Assembly (NCBI GenBank): GCA_008711295.1 | Contig: VUYV01000088.1 | Coordinates: forward strand, 3,621,217 to 3,685,216 | Direction: 5' to 3' | DNA length: 64,000 nucleotides | From: Anarhynchus alexandrinus | Taxonomy: Eukaryota; Chordata; Aves; Charadriiformes; Charadriidae | Shown here: piece by piece, positions 24,001 to 36,689 of the stretch | Position numbering within the stretch: the stretch's first letter is position 1 | Layout of the letters: every line of letters starts with the position of its first letter | Program-made: the position numbers and the translations under genes | The notes under the pieces: model-generated | The model's database searches: none | What the model was told of the DNA's origin: nothing | The model's input: the letters and a program-made list of their open reading frames with translations, nothing else

Positions 24001-24990
24001 TGCATTACGAGGCACAGAGAACACTTTGTGACTGAAACAATTACCATGCGAATGCAAACGCAGCCTTAGCTGTGTTCCAACAAGCTATGGGACAGGCAGA
24101 TCTATGGTGCATGAAAAACTCCTTCCTTAAAGGGGGAACACTATTTTCCTCACATATCTTTGGCCTTCTTCCATCTGCCACTAGGAATTCCTGCTGCTTT
24201 TGATGCCACTGCTCTCAGCAATGTGATGACGTGACCACCGTCTCGAGCCTGTTTGCCCTTCCTTGGGACCCTATGGTGAGAGAGGAGATGCCTTTTCTCT
24301 CTCTGCCCCTGCCATCCTCACAGGTACAGGGGAGGGGTGAAAGGCCTGGTCCATACACCCCTTCACTGTGTTACTATCCTTCCTCTTTCCTTTTCCATTT
24401 CTTTTTATGTCTTGACCCTGCCCCACTTTTAGGATGGGTAGTAGATATCTCCCTTTGAGGAAACCTTTCCAGACTGACACGCTTTGCGAGCAGAGCCCTT
24501 CTAATTGCATTTCTCACAGGATAACCGTCCTCAGGGAGTTGCATAATCCTCCCTTGCACCGTCCTGCTGATGAGCTGCAAACTGACACTATGTAAAAATA
24601 GTTGAAGCTTGGCCTCCTTTCTTCTTTTGAGACTGTTTTAGAGAGCTTCTCCTCTCTTCAGAGCTCCACTTATGGATTTGGTTATTTGCATGTGGTGTGA
24701 CTACCTTTAAATTCTGCTTTATTCATCTCTCTCTCTTTTTTCCTATGCATGCCTCTAGTATTATCTCTGGGCTTTACTGCTTTTCAGTGTATAGAAAAGC
24801 CTGTGTGACCTATGAAGAGGAAAGGAGTCTTCATTTATTCATTCATTCAAAATCAGCTCCTAATTGCTGCAGTTTTATCTTTTTAGTAAAAACCTAAGAG
24901 CTTTGTAGAGGACCAGGTCAGAAAGGAGGATTTGGCTTAATCAAAGCCTTAAATTTACCTTAAATCCTGTTCAGAATTGTGATGGAGTCA
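21086..24990. other. Unique non-coding DNA
   Basis: No gene, LTR or CR1 recognised. Contains an A-run near 22551-22563. Open frames up to 90 codons (minus, 22902-23174) show no recognisable domain. Confidence 0.5.
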
Positions 24991-25178
24991 AAGCACTGGA
25001 ACAGGTTGCTCAGGGAAAATGTGGGTGCCACACCCCTGGAGGTGTTCAAGGTCAGGTTGGATGGGGCTTTGAGCTACCTGGTCGAGTGGAAGATGTCCCT
25101 GCCCATGGCAGGGGGGTGGAGCTAGATGGTCTTTAAGGTCCCTTCTAACCTAAATCATTCTATGATTCTATTCTATGA
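24991..25178 (+). mobile_element. CR1 3' fragment, sense
   Basis: Starts AAGCACTGGAACAGGTTGCT and includes the conserved CCTGGAGGTGTTCAAGGTCA (ORF2 C-terminus). The 3' region GATGGTCTTTAAGGTCCCTT follows, then octamers ATTCTATG at the right end. About 190 bases remain. The orientation is opposite to most of the copies upstream. Confidence 0.93.
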
Positions 25179-28100
25179 CTGGTTTGCTTTCTTGAATCTG
25201 AGTCTAAATGAGAGCCTGTGATGGTCAGTCGACTAAAGAGGAAGAAAAAGTTAAATACCAGAGGTAAAATTTTGAGGAAGAGTTGGAGGAATAGAGAGTA
25301 TCTGACTAGACCTAGCATGATGAAAGACTTTTGTCTCTGGTCCAGACTTCTTGGAGTGGGTACTCAAGAATGAATGTCGAAAGTATTCTGAAAACTGATC
25401 AGTTTCTGGTGGGAAATGTGATTGGTCATGACTGATAATAATGAAAATGTGAATCACATCATAATTTCATATCACAAATTTCATGCGTACAATCTGAGTC
25501 AGCCGATATATTTTCATTCCTTTTGCATACTCACGCTTTTTAGAATGAAAAAGACCATGGAAACATCTAGATAAATAGACATTCAACTAATTAAATCTGT
25601 GACTGAGATCAGAAATGCATTTGTGAAAGATTCTGTACAAGTGTAGAGGATGAGAGAGTCTTTGCCCTGACATGAAATCAACATTTAAGTAAATGGATAA
25701 GCTAAAGCAGTGAGCGGAGGATAGGCAAATTGCAACTTTTACTTCTTACAAATTATGAATTGGAAGAGAGACCATTGACTCAGATAAACAGTTGAGCTAC
25801 AGTAGTCTAATAAATTCCCTTGCATCGGCTGAGTTGCAGTAATTTATTCCTCTGCTCTTTGCAGAAGATACTAAGTCGGCTGATTTGCCATTGGTTGGCC
25901 ATATGCATGAGGACAGTTAACACACCTCAGCAAAAAAGTCTGCTGATACCACCTGAGAACAATGTTGAGATCATATCTGGCGAGGAAGAGATCAGAAGTG
26001 AATGAACAAAAACTGATCAGCAGAAACTAGTAAAGAAAAGAATAAGAACATCCATCTGTTTTCCTAGAGGCTTAATGAGACACTGAGATCAGGTGAATGA
26101 AGTTCAAATGGGAAATCTCTTTATCTTTACTTCCTAAGATACCAGGTCTATGGTACCATCAAGCTTATGTTGTTCTGGGAGGCATTCTCACTAGACCAAA
26201 CGAGGGAGAATGATCTGGTTTGTATCAGATCTCCCAAGCCTGAGATAGGCCACGATCCTCACCTGCAATGTGAGACTTGTGTTCTCGTTTCTTCCTTTCT
26301 TGTTTCTTCTTCTTTTCCCTTTCCTTCCCTTACCTTTACTTCTTATCTTCTTTTCTTGCCAATTACTGACTGTGTTTTGTAGGAACCCATGACCCAAAAG
26401 CAAGCAATCTGCAGTGGTTTACACCATCAGGTATATATTTGGTACTTCTCAAAGGCAATCAGGCCTAACCTGTTTGTCAATGTTGTACTGAAATAATCAC
26501 TAAAACATGAGATTACGTTTACACCATTGAAGACGGTGTGGTGTGGCTGTCCTCTACAGTGGAGCGGGATGGAGACAAAATATTACATCCTCTCTTTACT
26601 TTCTTCTTCTCTGTGACTATTTCATATTTTGCTTTCAGGAAATCAGGATGACTCTGACCTCAAGTAAATACAAAGGCTCCAGCCTGTCTTAACTAACTTT
26701 TTCCTTATTTTTCCCAAAAGGGCAGTTTGGGTAATGTCATGTCAGTTAGAAGGGGGAAGCAGTATTGGTTTAAGAACCATACTTACATTTTTTTTTACAT
26801 TTTTACATTTCAAGCATCTTTCTTGATTTTTCTCTACCTCTGTCTTTGGTAAAGAATGGTAATTATTAATGGTAATTATTTATTGATGGATTAGAAAAGT
26901 TTCTATGAGTAATCAGAACTCCGAGCCATTTATTTGATCAACTTTAATGTAGCAAAGATGGAAACTAGTTTTTTGGATGGAAGTTTCAATTGTGCAGATC
27001 TTCAGATTCGTTCAACTGCAGTTGTGTGCTTCTGTCAAGTACATGGCAATACAAAAACACAGCCATATTTGGGCTAACACTCAGTTACACGAGTAGTTAT
27101 CTATGTCTTACACACTGCTGAAACACTGTGTATGTGGATAAGGGTACACTGTCCATGCAGAAATAACAGGCGGATCTGCTGCTATTTGTCCTTAACCTTC
27201 CTGAAGGTTGTATTTCGTCTTTAAATTTTCATGAATCTTTTCTGTATCTTTCAGAGGGAGGTATTTCTTCTCTAATCAACCATGTGATCCTTCAAGTTGT
27301 CTCTTCAATCTTGAGAATAGAAAATGAGGGATTTATTTCCGTACTAAAGGAAAATTTTGAGTGCTATGCCTCTATGCTCCTTAAAGCTATAACCACAGGC
27401 ATGTTGTGAGAATACATGCATGCCCGCCCTCCCCTGTCTTTTGTGATGATCTGAGGAATAAAGGGAGGTTTATTGATGGGAAAGCAGTTTGGAGGAAGAG
27501 ATAGGAACAAGATTGATTTGATATGAACGGTACTACAGGAACTTTAGCAAAGGAGTAGGAACAGAAAGAATACAGAAATGAAAGAGAGAGCGAACTTCTT
27601 AAAGATCATATTTCACAGTTCTTTATTGCCGTCTGCTCCCTGTTCTATATGTATTGGAGAAGGAAAAATAGAAAAACTGCAAGTACAGCGATAAATACTT
27701 CTCTGTGGTGCAAATGACTTCATAAAAACTCAACTTTCACTTGTGTTTTATCATCCTTTCACCAGGCACTGGTGGTGTGCTATTTATAGCTGTGAAATTC
27801 ACAGTAGCCTGTCAATTATCCTATAGGGCATTTCCTGACTGTTGGTTGGAGGGCGACGGAATATCCCAGCTGAATGGCAGCATTTGCTGTAACATTATGG
27901 CACATTTGCAAATGCGATTTCATTGCAGGCTGCCTACGGCTGGGATGAAAATGTTAAGATAAGAGGGCACCAACAGCTTTTCTGCCTTCCTGCTTTGTGC
28001 CAAAACACAGCTAAAATGAGTAGAGGAAAAAATCTCAACCCTCTCTTAAGCAACATTTGCTTCAGTCACATTTTTGCTATTCCTTTTTTGCTGGGAATAC

Positions 28101-28659
28101 GAAAATGTGAGCCATCGCTATGGTACAATGCTGAAGAGATATGAAGTTTTTCAGCTTTCAGAGGATTACTGGCTCTGGTCTGGCCAGTTCGGAACATAAA
28201 TAGACGAAGCTATATTTTCTTCTGCCCCTCTCAGGGTACATATGTCATTTTTAAGATGTATTTTTTAAAAATCTGCCAACATAAGGATTAGCAAGCTTCT
28301 CATAACATTCATGCAACACAGACTTAGACCTGAAAAGTGGAGATGATCTTTTCTTTACCTGTCTTAATGTCTCTTGTGGACCATTGTCTTCTACTAAGTT
28401 TTGCTTGTGTTGAGCTCCAAATCTTAGTTTTAATTTACTTTTTGCTACACAGAACCTTGAAGGAATGTCATCCCTTCTTCAGCTGGAGAAAGGCAGCCTG
28501 GGAGTCCACCATAAGCTAAGAGCACAGTCCCTGGCTGAACGCTCATTGCTAGATGTTCACACCTGATTTCCTACCTGCTTTCCATCTGCCATCGTATCAG
28601 CTAACTTTCTCTATTTTTTGGAAACGTGTACTCACAGTGCATTGATTGCCATCAACCTG
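25179..28659. other. Unique non-coding DNA with a pyrimidine tract
   Basis: No gene recognised. Contains an almost pure C/T tract of about 75 bases at 26287-26360 and a perfect 13-base tandem duplication (AATGGTAATTATT, twice) at 26855-26880. Confidence 0.5.
26287..26360. repeat. Polypyrimidine tract (C/T-rich low complexity)
   Basis: About 75 bases of nearly uninterrupted C and T with TTC/CCTT-type periodicity. It is low-complexity DNA of the kind able to form triplex structures; no coding meaning. Confidence 0.7.
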
Positions 28660-29880
28660 ATCATCTGCATCTCACCATTCCTTATAAAATGTGGAAATCA
28701 AAACTACACTGTAGCGTTCCAGTGTTGGTTTTACCAATGACATATGAACAATTACCTTTTCCTTCCTAGTCTTCCTTTTGCTCCATGTTCACCCATCCAG
28801 AACATCTAAATGCTTCTGAGACTCCACAGGCCCTAGTCTGTATATCTGCACTGCAGACTTTGCTCCCGGAGAGAACTTGTGACAGTCAAAAAAATAAAAA
28901 AAAAGTAAAAAAACTATAACCAAGATCCCTCTTTTTGCCCGCTCTGCAATGATGATTTACAAATTTGCCTATTCTTATTGAGTTTATCAATCAGCAGCAT
29001 ATTTATACTTGCTCAATTAATATGTCATACCAATTTCATAAAAAAAAAGACAACTAATCTCTTCATTTAATGATTTCACATTAACGGCTACTTTTTGAGA
29101 TTAGGTTCTTGTCTAATCTATTTAAACTGGAATTTATTAATATTGTATAGTTCTAATATTTTCATCAGACTGTTCTGTGCTAAGTCAAATGCCTTGCAGA
29201 AATCGAAGCACGTTGTATCTCTACTGACTCCTTTATCAGCTGAACTTGTAGTGTCCTGAAGGATGTAATCAGGCTTATGTGACATGATTTATTTTTCAAG
29301 AGACGCTGTTGAGAGGCAGTACTTATATCCCTGTTCCTTACTTCTCTCTAAGATAAATGAATGCATGGTCAGGTTTTCCATTAATTTATTGGGGGTTATA
29401 GAAGGTTTTTTGTTACTCGGGTTATCCCTTCTCACTTTCTGAATATTAGGATGTGAATGCTTCTCCATCCTTCCAGACTGTGCCAGGACCAGGTATACTG
29501 AAAATAAACAGCAGCTGTCCAAAATGCCCTAAGCCAACATTTTTACTTCTGGTGCAAGCTATTTGGGTTTGCTAAAAAATTTTCTTTTTTTATGGTTATG
29601 GTGTAAAATCTTGCAGAGTTACTTACGGACTGGAAAATACTTTATCATGCTAAAGTGATAAGTGTGGATCACTCTGCTTCTTTCAAAATACAGAATAGAA
29701 TAAGGTTTTGAACACATCTAGCTTCTCTGCATTATTGAGTATTTTATTGCTTCCCCACTTTGGTTAGTGTTTCTTTTCTTTCTACTATATTTTAGTATTT
29801 TTTTTGCCCTGCAAGGTATTCTTTTTACCAAAAGATACTTTTTTTCTCATTTTTCTGCACTTGGGAAACAACACAAATTC
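28660..29880 (-). mobile_element. Ancient CR1/L3-type LINE remnant with decayed reverse transcriptase, antisense
   Basis: Antisense traces of an old LINE in consistent order. Near 28690-28765, CAAAACTACACTGTAGCGTT...GGTTTTACCAATGACATATG matches the complement of the RT C-terminal 'PHLEYC' region. At 29185-29215, GTGCTAAGTCAAATGCCTTG corresponds to the RT motif-A neighbourhood. At 29275-29315, TTATGTGACATGATTTATTT corresponds to the upstream finger region. A stretch near 29700-29800, CTTCTCTGCATTATTGAGTA, matches the region before RT. Many indels break every frame. Both ends are approximate, and the divergence indicates insertion long before the avian CR1 copies. Confidence 0.65.
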
Positions 29881-30804
29881 AGTATTACCCCTTTCTTTTA
29901 TACGTGTATGTGTCAAATAGAGAGATAGAGAGGTTGCAATACCAGTACTTCTATTTCTGTTTCTATTTCCATCTAACTCACTTGCAATAATAAATCCAAC
30001 TGTTCCCTTTACCATGCTCTAAAACCAGTATTGGCTAGAATTTTTCAGAATTGTGGTATCAACCCTTTTTGGCTACCAGAAAACCTCTTTTAAGTGATTT
30101 TCTCCTGACTTTCATTCACATTTTCTTCCTAGACGTATACATCCCAGCTGGCAGGTAGTTTCCAGGCTATGGTAACAGTATTCCATATTCTCTAGTCATA
30201 CGGTTTGAGGAAGGCTCGCTGTTGTGTTACTGCTTTCTTGCTGTCAGCCACCTTTTGTCTGGCTGGAATGTTGATTTCTACGTGCCACCGGTCTACTGAA
30301 ACATGAGGGAAAATGACTTTGTGTCAGCTCCTACCAAATGTGATGTTCCTACTTAGACCTGACACTGGTACAGATACTGCTGAAATATTTCCTTCACGGT
30401 CTTTGATATTTTTGTTCAATTCACTTCTGAATGGGGTCTGACTGTTTAAAATGTTTTGTTTTAAATGGGTGCTGCCTCCCTGTCTGCTCCAGTCAATTGT
30501 CAGCCAACCATCAGCCCTTCCTGCCTCTGAGATTCAGTCCCTTTTAGTTGCCCTTCTCTCTTTTGGAGCATATGATCCAGTATTTCACAGAAACAATGCC
30601 TTGCCATGTACTGCAGTTCATTGCTTTGCCTCCAGTATTTCCTGCTGTCATTAGTTTTCAAAACAAGGAAAACTCCAGAGTTATCAGCTGAATTTCCCCT
30701 GCTCCCTGACAAGACCCCAGAAGTATTCTGTAAGCCTACAGTTCCTCAAGATACCATAAACCCATCTTACATCAATTCCTCCTTTGTAACGTAAAACCTC
30801 TCAG
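29881..30804. other. Unassigned DNA between two old LINE remnants
   Basis: No clear gene or repeat. It may include further, unrecognisable parts of the flanking LINE remnants. Confidence 0.45.
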
Positions 30805-31215
30805 CAACACAGAAGTGGGCTCCTCCAGGTCACTGATAAGGGTGTTCAATGCCCGGGTCCCCAGCCAGTCCCCTGTTGTGCCCCACTGCTCATTGGCCTA
30901 CAGTTGGACCACAACCCATTAACCACTGTCCTCTGACCCCAACATATTTTACCATAAAGTCTCCATACAGGAATACTGTGGCATACAGTGTTGAAAGCTT
31001 TGCAGACTTAAGGCAAATGACATTCACTGCTTCTCCTTTGTCAACAAAACCAGTCATTTTATCACAGAGGACACTCAGTTTGGTCAAGCATGACTTACCT
31101 TTGGTAAATCTGTGCTGATGGTTCTTGATCACCTTCTCCTCCACCGTGCACTCAAAAATGTTTTTGAAGAGGACTCGCTCTACGATTTGCCCAGGAACTG
31201 AATTCCTGCCCAAGA
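30805..31215 (-). mobile_element. Degenerate CR1 reverse-transcriptase fragment, antisense
   Basis: The minus strand has an open frame (30890-31213) whose middle matches the finger/palm region of CR1 RT: QHRFTKGKSCLTKLSVLCDK, then MTGFVDKGEAVNVICLKSA. In functional CR1 the last part carries the catalytic motif-A aspartate (LDFSKAFD). Here that position is lysine (codon complementary to 31007-31009) and the second aspartate is also lost, so the enzyme would be dead. The downstream part, read in plus as CCTCCAGGTCACTGATAAGG at 30815-30843, matches the CR1 region that follows in the family. It covers part of the same RT region as the remnant at 28.7-29.9 kb, so it is a separate insertion. Confidence 0.8.
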
Positions 31216-34200
31216 ACCTCCTGGGTGCTGCATTTCACCTGGACTTCAGCTGTTCCTCTCCTTAATCTGCCATGCTTTTGCCAGCAACACTTGCTTTTTC
31301 CCTCCACCTTCAAAATTAATGGGTCAGTTCAGTGAGGTAAAAGCTTACCTAGAATACTTTAGATTAGACATTTGGGGCTCTATTCTTCCCACCTTTAATA
31401 CACTTGGCTGTACGTCTCAAAAGAGTATATTCACTGTTGGCTGCTACGAGGCTTTGCTACTCCAAAGATAAATGTGTAAAAAACAACTGGAAGTAATTGC
31501 AGGTAAATCTAACTAGTAGCCAAGAAGTAAACTTAAAGCAAAGGAATAAAGAAAGAAACAAAGGAAAAAAAAAAAGAAACCACGCACAGAAGAAGGGAGA
31601 CAAATTGACTTCAAACAGGTCAAAAACAGTAACAAAGCTATGTCAAGGACACAGCAGAAATGTGGCACTTGGTCTATTCAGTAACTTCATTTTAAAATCT
31701 GATTTTGTAAACAAATTATCCACTTCAAACTTTTTTCCTGCTTCTGCCTGTTTTCATTTTTTATTTATTTCCATCTCTTTCACAATATAATTTTTACCTG
31801 TAAAACCTTAACTGTTATTTAATTTTTTTAAAAACTTTATTTTACCTTAACTAAAGTTCTTCAGCTCCCAGAGCAGGCAAGCTTTATTAGTTCTTCTCTA
31901 TGTTCACTACTTGTGCATGTTATAATCGCATCCCAAATCCTCTACCTTTTCGTACCCATTAGTCTTTCAGGATTGCCTCCATATCTGGTTGTATGCAGCA
32001 GCCAGAGCACTGCAAATACCTGCCAGATGGGGGACAGTAGATACTACAGCTTCTTTAAGTTAAAAACCTCACAGTCAGGCTCTGGACAGAACTTAGTTTC
32101 CATATCCACACCTTGGAGGCAGATATTTGCCTTCTCTGGGTTTCTGTGCCAAGATTTCTGTGTAAATGAAAGTAGACTTGCTTCTAGCAGCTGCTAGACC
32201 GTGAGATTTTTTTTTATGTTTAAAATACAAAACTTAATACCTTTAGTAGCAAGAAGTTTCTAGAAATGGGCCCTGAAAGCTGTTTCTGTCAATAAGAGAA
32301 ACTCTCCCTTTTTAAAGAGAGAAGAGTTAAATGCAAATTTTAATTAATGGGAAAAAAGTTCGCACACAAATTGTAGAAAGCACCTGTCCAAACACCTGAA
32401 AAGTAGAAAACAGTTTGTAAAGTGTGGTCAACTAAAAATTCTCTTGGGCCTTAATGGGATGAATATTTGATGTTGCCATTAAATGGGAAATCTGGTAGTT
32501 GCAGGGAAGAGTTCCTATAGCCACTAAGTTTAAAACTATATGTAAGGATATGCTGAAGATGTAAGATTTGATGAAGACTACAATCAAATATTGGTTTAAA
32601 CTTCTATGCTTTCACTCTGTGATGCCTGTGTTGAAGTCAGTGCTTTTGAATATTTTTTCTGTCCTCTGTCCACCTCTTTTCTGATTCAGCTGAAATGCGC
32701 AGGTCTCGTGTCATTCTGTCTTCCTTTGAGTTTCATAAATATAGCTAGAGGTGCCCCTTTTACTCTGAGAATGCCTGTCCTATGAATTTAAATAACACAC
32801 ACTACAGGCAGATTGTCCAAAGACGCATTCACCTTGGACCACTCCCGTCCCACAGAGGACTAGGCATCTGCTGTGGCTGAAATTGGATGGAAGTGATCCA
32901 GAACTTCAGGTTACCCAAACCAGAGGCATAGACAATTAGCAATAGCGATACGGCTACTTTTGTTGCGTCAATGTGTATTGAGGCAGTTGCACCACAGGAA
33001 CATCCTGTCGGGACCTTTCTGGCTTTGCAGTGCTCCAAAATTTGATTTGATGGTACGGTGGCTATCCAGCTCCTCAAGCTTTGTCATCTTCTATTCCATA
33101 TTTAGAGAGGCTGCCTTTGCACTCCTTCATGCCAAGGCGAGACTCCTTTTATTTACAGCAGCAGTCAAGCTGATCTGAGTTCCTGAGATAAGACTAAATT
33201 TTTCTACCTATGCAAAACCTGCAAGGGAACAGATTTTGCCTTATTAATGAAGATATTACTCATTTGTAATACAGAGCAGTAGAACCCTTGGTGTAACCAG
33301 GGTTGAAGTCTCCTTGTAAAATGCATTACATGGACATGCAAGGCGACACGGTCTGTGTTCTGGGGGATATAGAAGGCACATGCGTATACACATGTGGAGG
33401 AGAGGTGGGACAGTCAAAGTGTCATTGGAAAGAAGAGATGCAAAATACAGGAAAAGCACTCTGAGTTGATGAGTACATGATGTTTGTCCTTCACTTGCAT
33501 TTTGAGGGCGATAACCGGGGAAACGTATATGGCTGGGACAGGTCAGCTATGGCAAAGGAAGGAACCAGGGAAGAGGCACTGATGATAAGATGAAACGCCG
33601 ATAAAAGAGAGCATTTTGGTGATGTTATGCAAGCAATTGAGTGGCAAGATGAGGGCTCGGCACATACGTACTTTGGAGAAGTTTGTGCAGTGAAGCTATT
33701 TGTGAAGCGACAGTAGAATCTAATTTGTTTGAACTCTACCATCTGTGGTGTAATTGCCTTATTGCCAGTGGGATTTATATGAGTAAATGAACACTAGAAA
33801 GAGGAAGAATACTAATAATAGGGGTTTATTTTATATAGGACTATCTCTGTTCATCTGTGTAAACCATATCAAAATAAGTCAATTAAAATCTATTTTATAT
33901 AGGATTATCTCTTTTCAGCTGTGAAAATTATAGAAAAAAATAGGTCAATTACAACAAAACTTCTACTAAGGAGGAAAAAACACTATCATAAAAAGAATCT
34001 GATTGCTCTCTAATTACAAAGAATAAAAAAATCACTAACGTCAATTCTAAGATACAGCTTCAACAGAAGAACAAAAATAAAATTGAAAGCTGACATCTTT
34101 CTTTTACAAATAGTTCCTCTAAAAGCTGCTGGTTTGACAAACTTCCAAACTGACATCTTCTATTTATACATAAAGCCATCGCAATTTTTTTCCCCAGCTG

Positions 34201-36689
34201 ATATTTGGTAACAAGGCACTTAGCAGATGGTATGCCAAGTTGGATCACTTCTATTGTGATATTGAAGTGTGTTTTTTAAACCCCTCTCCCACCAAAAACT
34301 ATGGGTCTTGTTCTATCACAGCTACCACTGTGGTTACAGAGACATTCCTTCGTCTTCACAAACCAGGCCAACTAATATATCAGCCAGATGTTGATGACAG
34401 GCAAAGTGAATCTCATGTTATAGACAGTATTTGACCATTTTCACATAGATTGAGACCCTTGGAATGTATGTGTGTATGGTCAGCTGAGTACTACTTTGAG
34501 GACAGATTGATATCCCGACATGCTTCAGCTACACATAATGCCTAACGGTGTTGTCCCAAAGCTGGCCTTCCGTAAAGCAGCAGAGCAGACAGTGTTGAAA
34601 GTACAGGTTCTGTTTATAACAATCCTGCTGATGTGATTAGAACTCATAAAAGTAGATCAAGGGGATGGAACAGAAAAACTTCATCGAGTTCATCTGTGTA
34701 TTAGCCAATGTCCTACTTTACTTCTTCAGCTTCAGTCTGCTTTCTGCCGTTTGATCTGGTCGCTGGAATGGGGGAAGGTGTGCGTGCTGTCATCATGGGG
34801 TACACTGGGTAACTTCGAGGTAGTTTTGCAGTTGGTTAAGACCACGTGAAATTTGTGCAGGACGTTGCGATGCAGTGGAAGATGAGGGACGGCAGGGTTT
34901 TGTGCCAAGAGGATACAGAGGTAGACAGCTGTGCCTAGCAATGCTTCCTAGGAAAGCTTGTATACTGAATAATTGCTAATTCACTGTCGTTACATGAAAG
35001 AATTGATGGTTATCATTCACTTGAATGATCCATTCTGACAGAGCATTTAACAGCTTTTATTTCGTTTTTATATCAGACTCCTGATGAGATACAGAATGTT
35101 ACATATCTGTGGATGAAACATAAAACAAAAAAGGGAAGGCAGAGACACACAAAGATGAGATGCTTGTGGGGATCACAGGCTAACAGCTCTTCTTCAATTT
35201 ACTTCTGCGGTCCGACTAATGTTTATTTCGCAAGGGAATAAATGTATGGTGTTTGCCCACATGACTGAGGTAAATAAACGGGGCTTGATCCGTTTACTTT
35301 CACATAGGTAGGTAGCACCAGTGGAGTCTTTAGCTGTTCACATACAAATAGCAGCGCCCATGGGAGACCAGCACCCCTCTGGACCAGCCATGGGAGACCA
35401 GGAATACCCTAGGGCAGCTCAAATGGCTTTAAAGCCTTCCTTAGGTCTGTGGCCTCAGTGCAGTTTCTTGCATATAGTTTCTTATTGTACTAATATTATT
35501 GAGATCAAATCAAATTTTTTTGAGAGAGCTCCATTCCTGCAGTATGCAAGTACTAGGATATTAGATGACGATTTTAAAACCAAATCCACTGCCATCAAGT
35601 CAAAGTACAATTTGAGATCCTAAGTGACTGAAGTCCCTGTAAGACAGGTTAATTCAAACTGACTGGCAGTCATTAACATTCAGTCCCTACTGTTGCAGGC
35701 ATTATCAGGATCCAGTAATAAATCTGTCTTAATCAAAGTCTTCCTGGAAAATGGACAATGGGCTCTGATGAGTAATATCCTGTCTGCAAACAATTTCATG
35801 GGAGATTCTGCTAAGTATTGTTTAGGAAATTAAGTTTTTTCATAGTCCTTCACTGAATGCATATCCATGCAGTCTGCCATTAAAAAAAAATTAAAATAAA
35901 TAAATCATTGCATCGTGCTTGAAACAAAATGCTATTTCTGAAGTATTTGTGTGGGCACAACTTCTATGATGGAGGAAGGTTTGCCCAGAAGGCTAACTAT
36001 GCCCTGTACAAATGTAAAGGACAGTAAGGGCAGGGGAAAAACCAGTAAGTATCAGAAAACTGACAGCTCTCACTGATACTTGCCATATATCTTCCAGCAG
36101 ATAAATACAATGCCTTATTCTGGTAGGGAAATAGTCTAGTGTATTGTTTAGACCATATGTTCAAGTACATAGGGCTAGTATCATAACAACCGAGGTTTCT
36201 CCTTTTCTAGTTTCTGCTAAATCTTGTGTTTGGGAAAAAATAAAAGTTTCTCCATAGTCTCAATTCTGATGGATAGGGCTGGTACAAATCTTTCCAGAAC
36301 AATAGGAAGCCTTTTGTTATCAGGAATGTTGACTCATTTGGGTAGAAATCTCTTAACACAATGAAAGTAACTACTCTTAGCCTCAGTGAATTTTGAACAG
36401 ACTTCAGAACCAGCCTGTGTGGCATACAACTGCCTGGTTCTGTCCAGATGTATCTCACATCAAGACTACTCCCATTAATGTGTCTTCCTATTATATATCA
36501 GGTCAACGATCAAGACCTAGAAATAATCTTCGTCCCTAGATCCTCTCAAATTTCAGTACTGCTCATGACAGCACTGTCGTATGCTTTTCTTTTCTTATTT
36601 CCCTCCATCCCCCTGCCCCCAATTTGGGGAAAAGAAATATTCTCTTGGTGCCCAAGAGAAGGTTCGGGTTCACTGTACTTACCCTAATG
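31216..36689. other. Unique non-coding DNA with a 64-base tandem duplication
   Basis: No gene recognised. Structured items are the tandem duplication at 33827-33954 and a repeated 14-mer CCATGGGAGACCAG at about 35357 and 35388. Open frames up to 100 codons have no known motif. Confidence 0.5.
33827..33954. repeat. Two-copy tandem repeat, 64-base unit
   Basis: The unit starts TATTTTATATAGGA and recurs exactly 64 bases later at 33891. Both copies share TATCTCT(G/T)TTCA, a CTGTG motif and (A/G)GTCAATTA near their ends. The copies differ by a modest number of substitutions, so the duplication is not recent. Confidence 0.8.
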
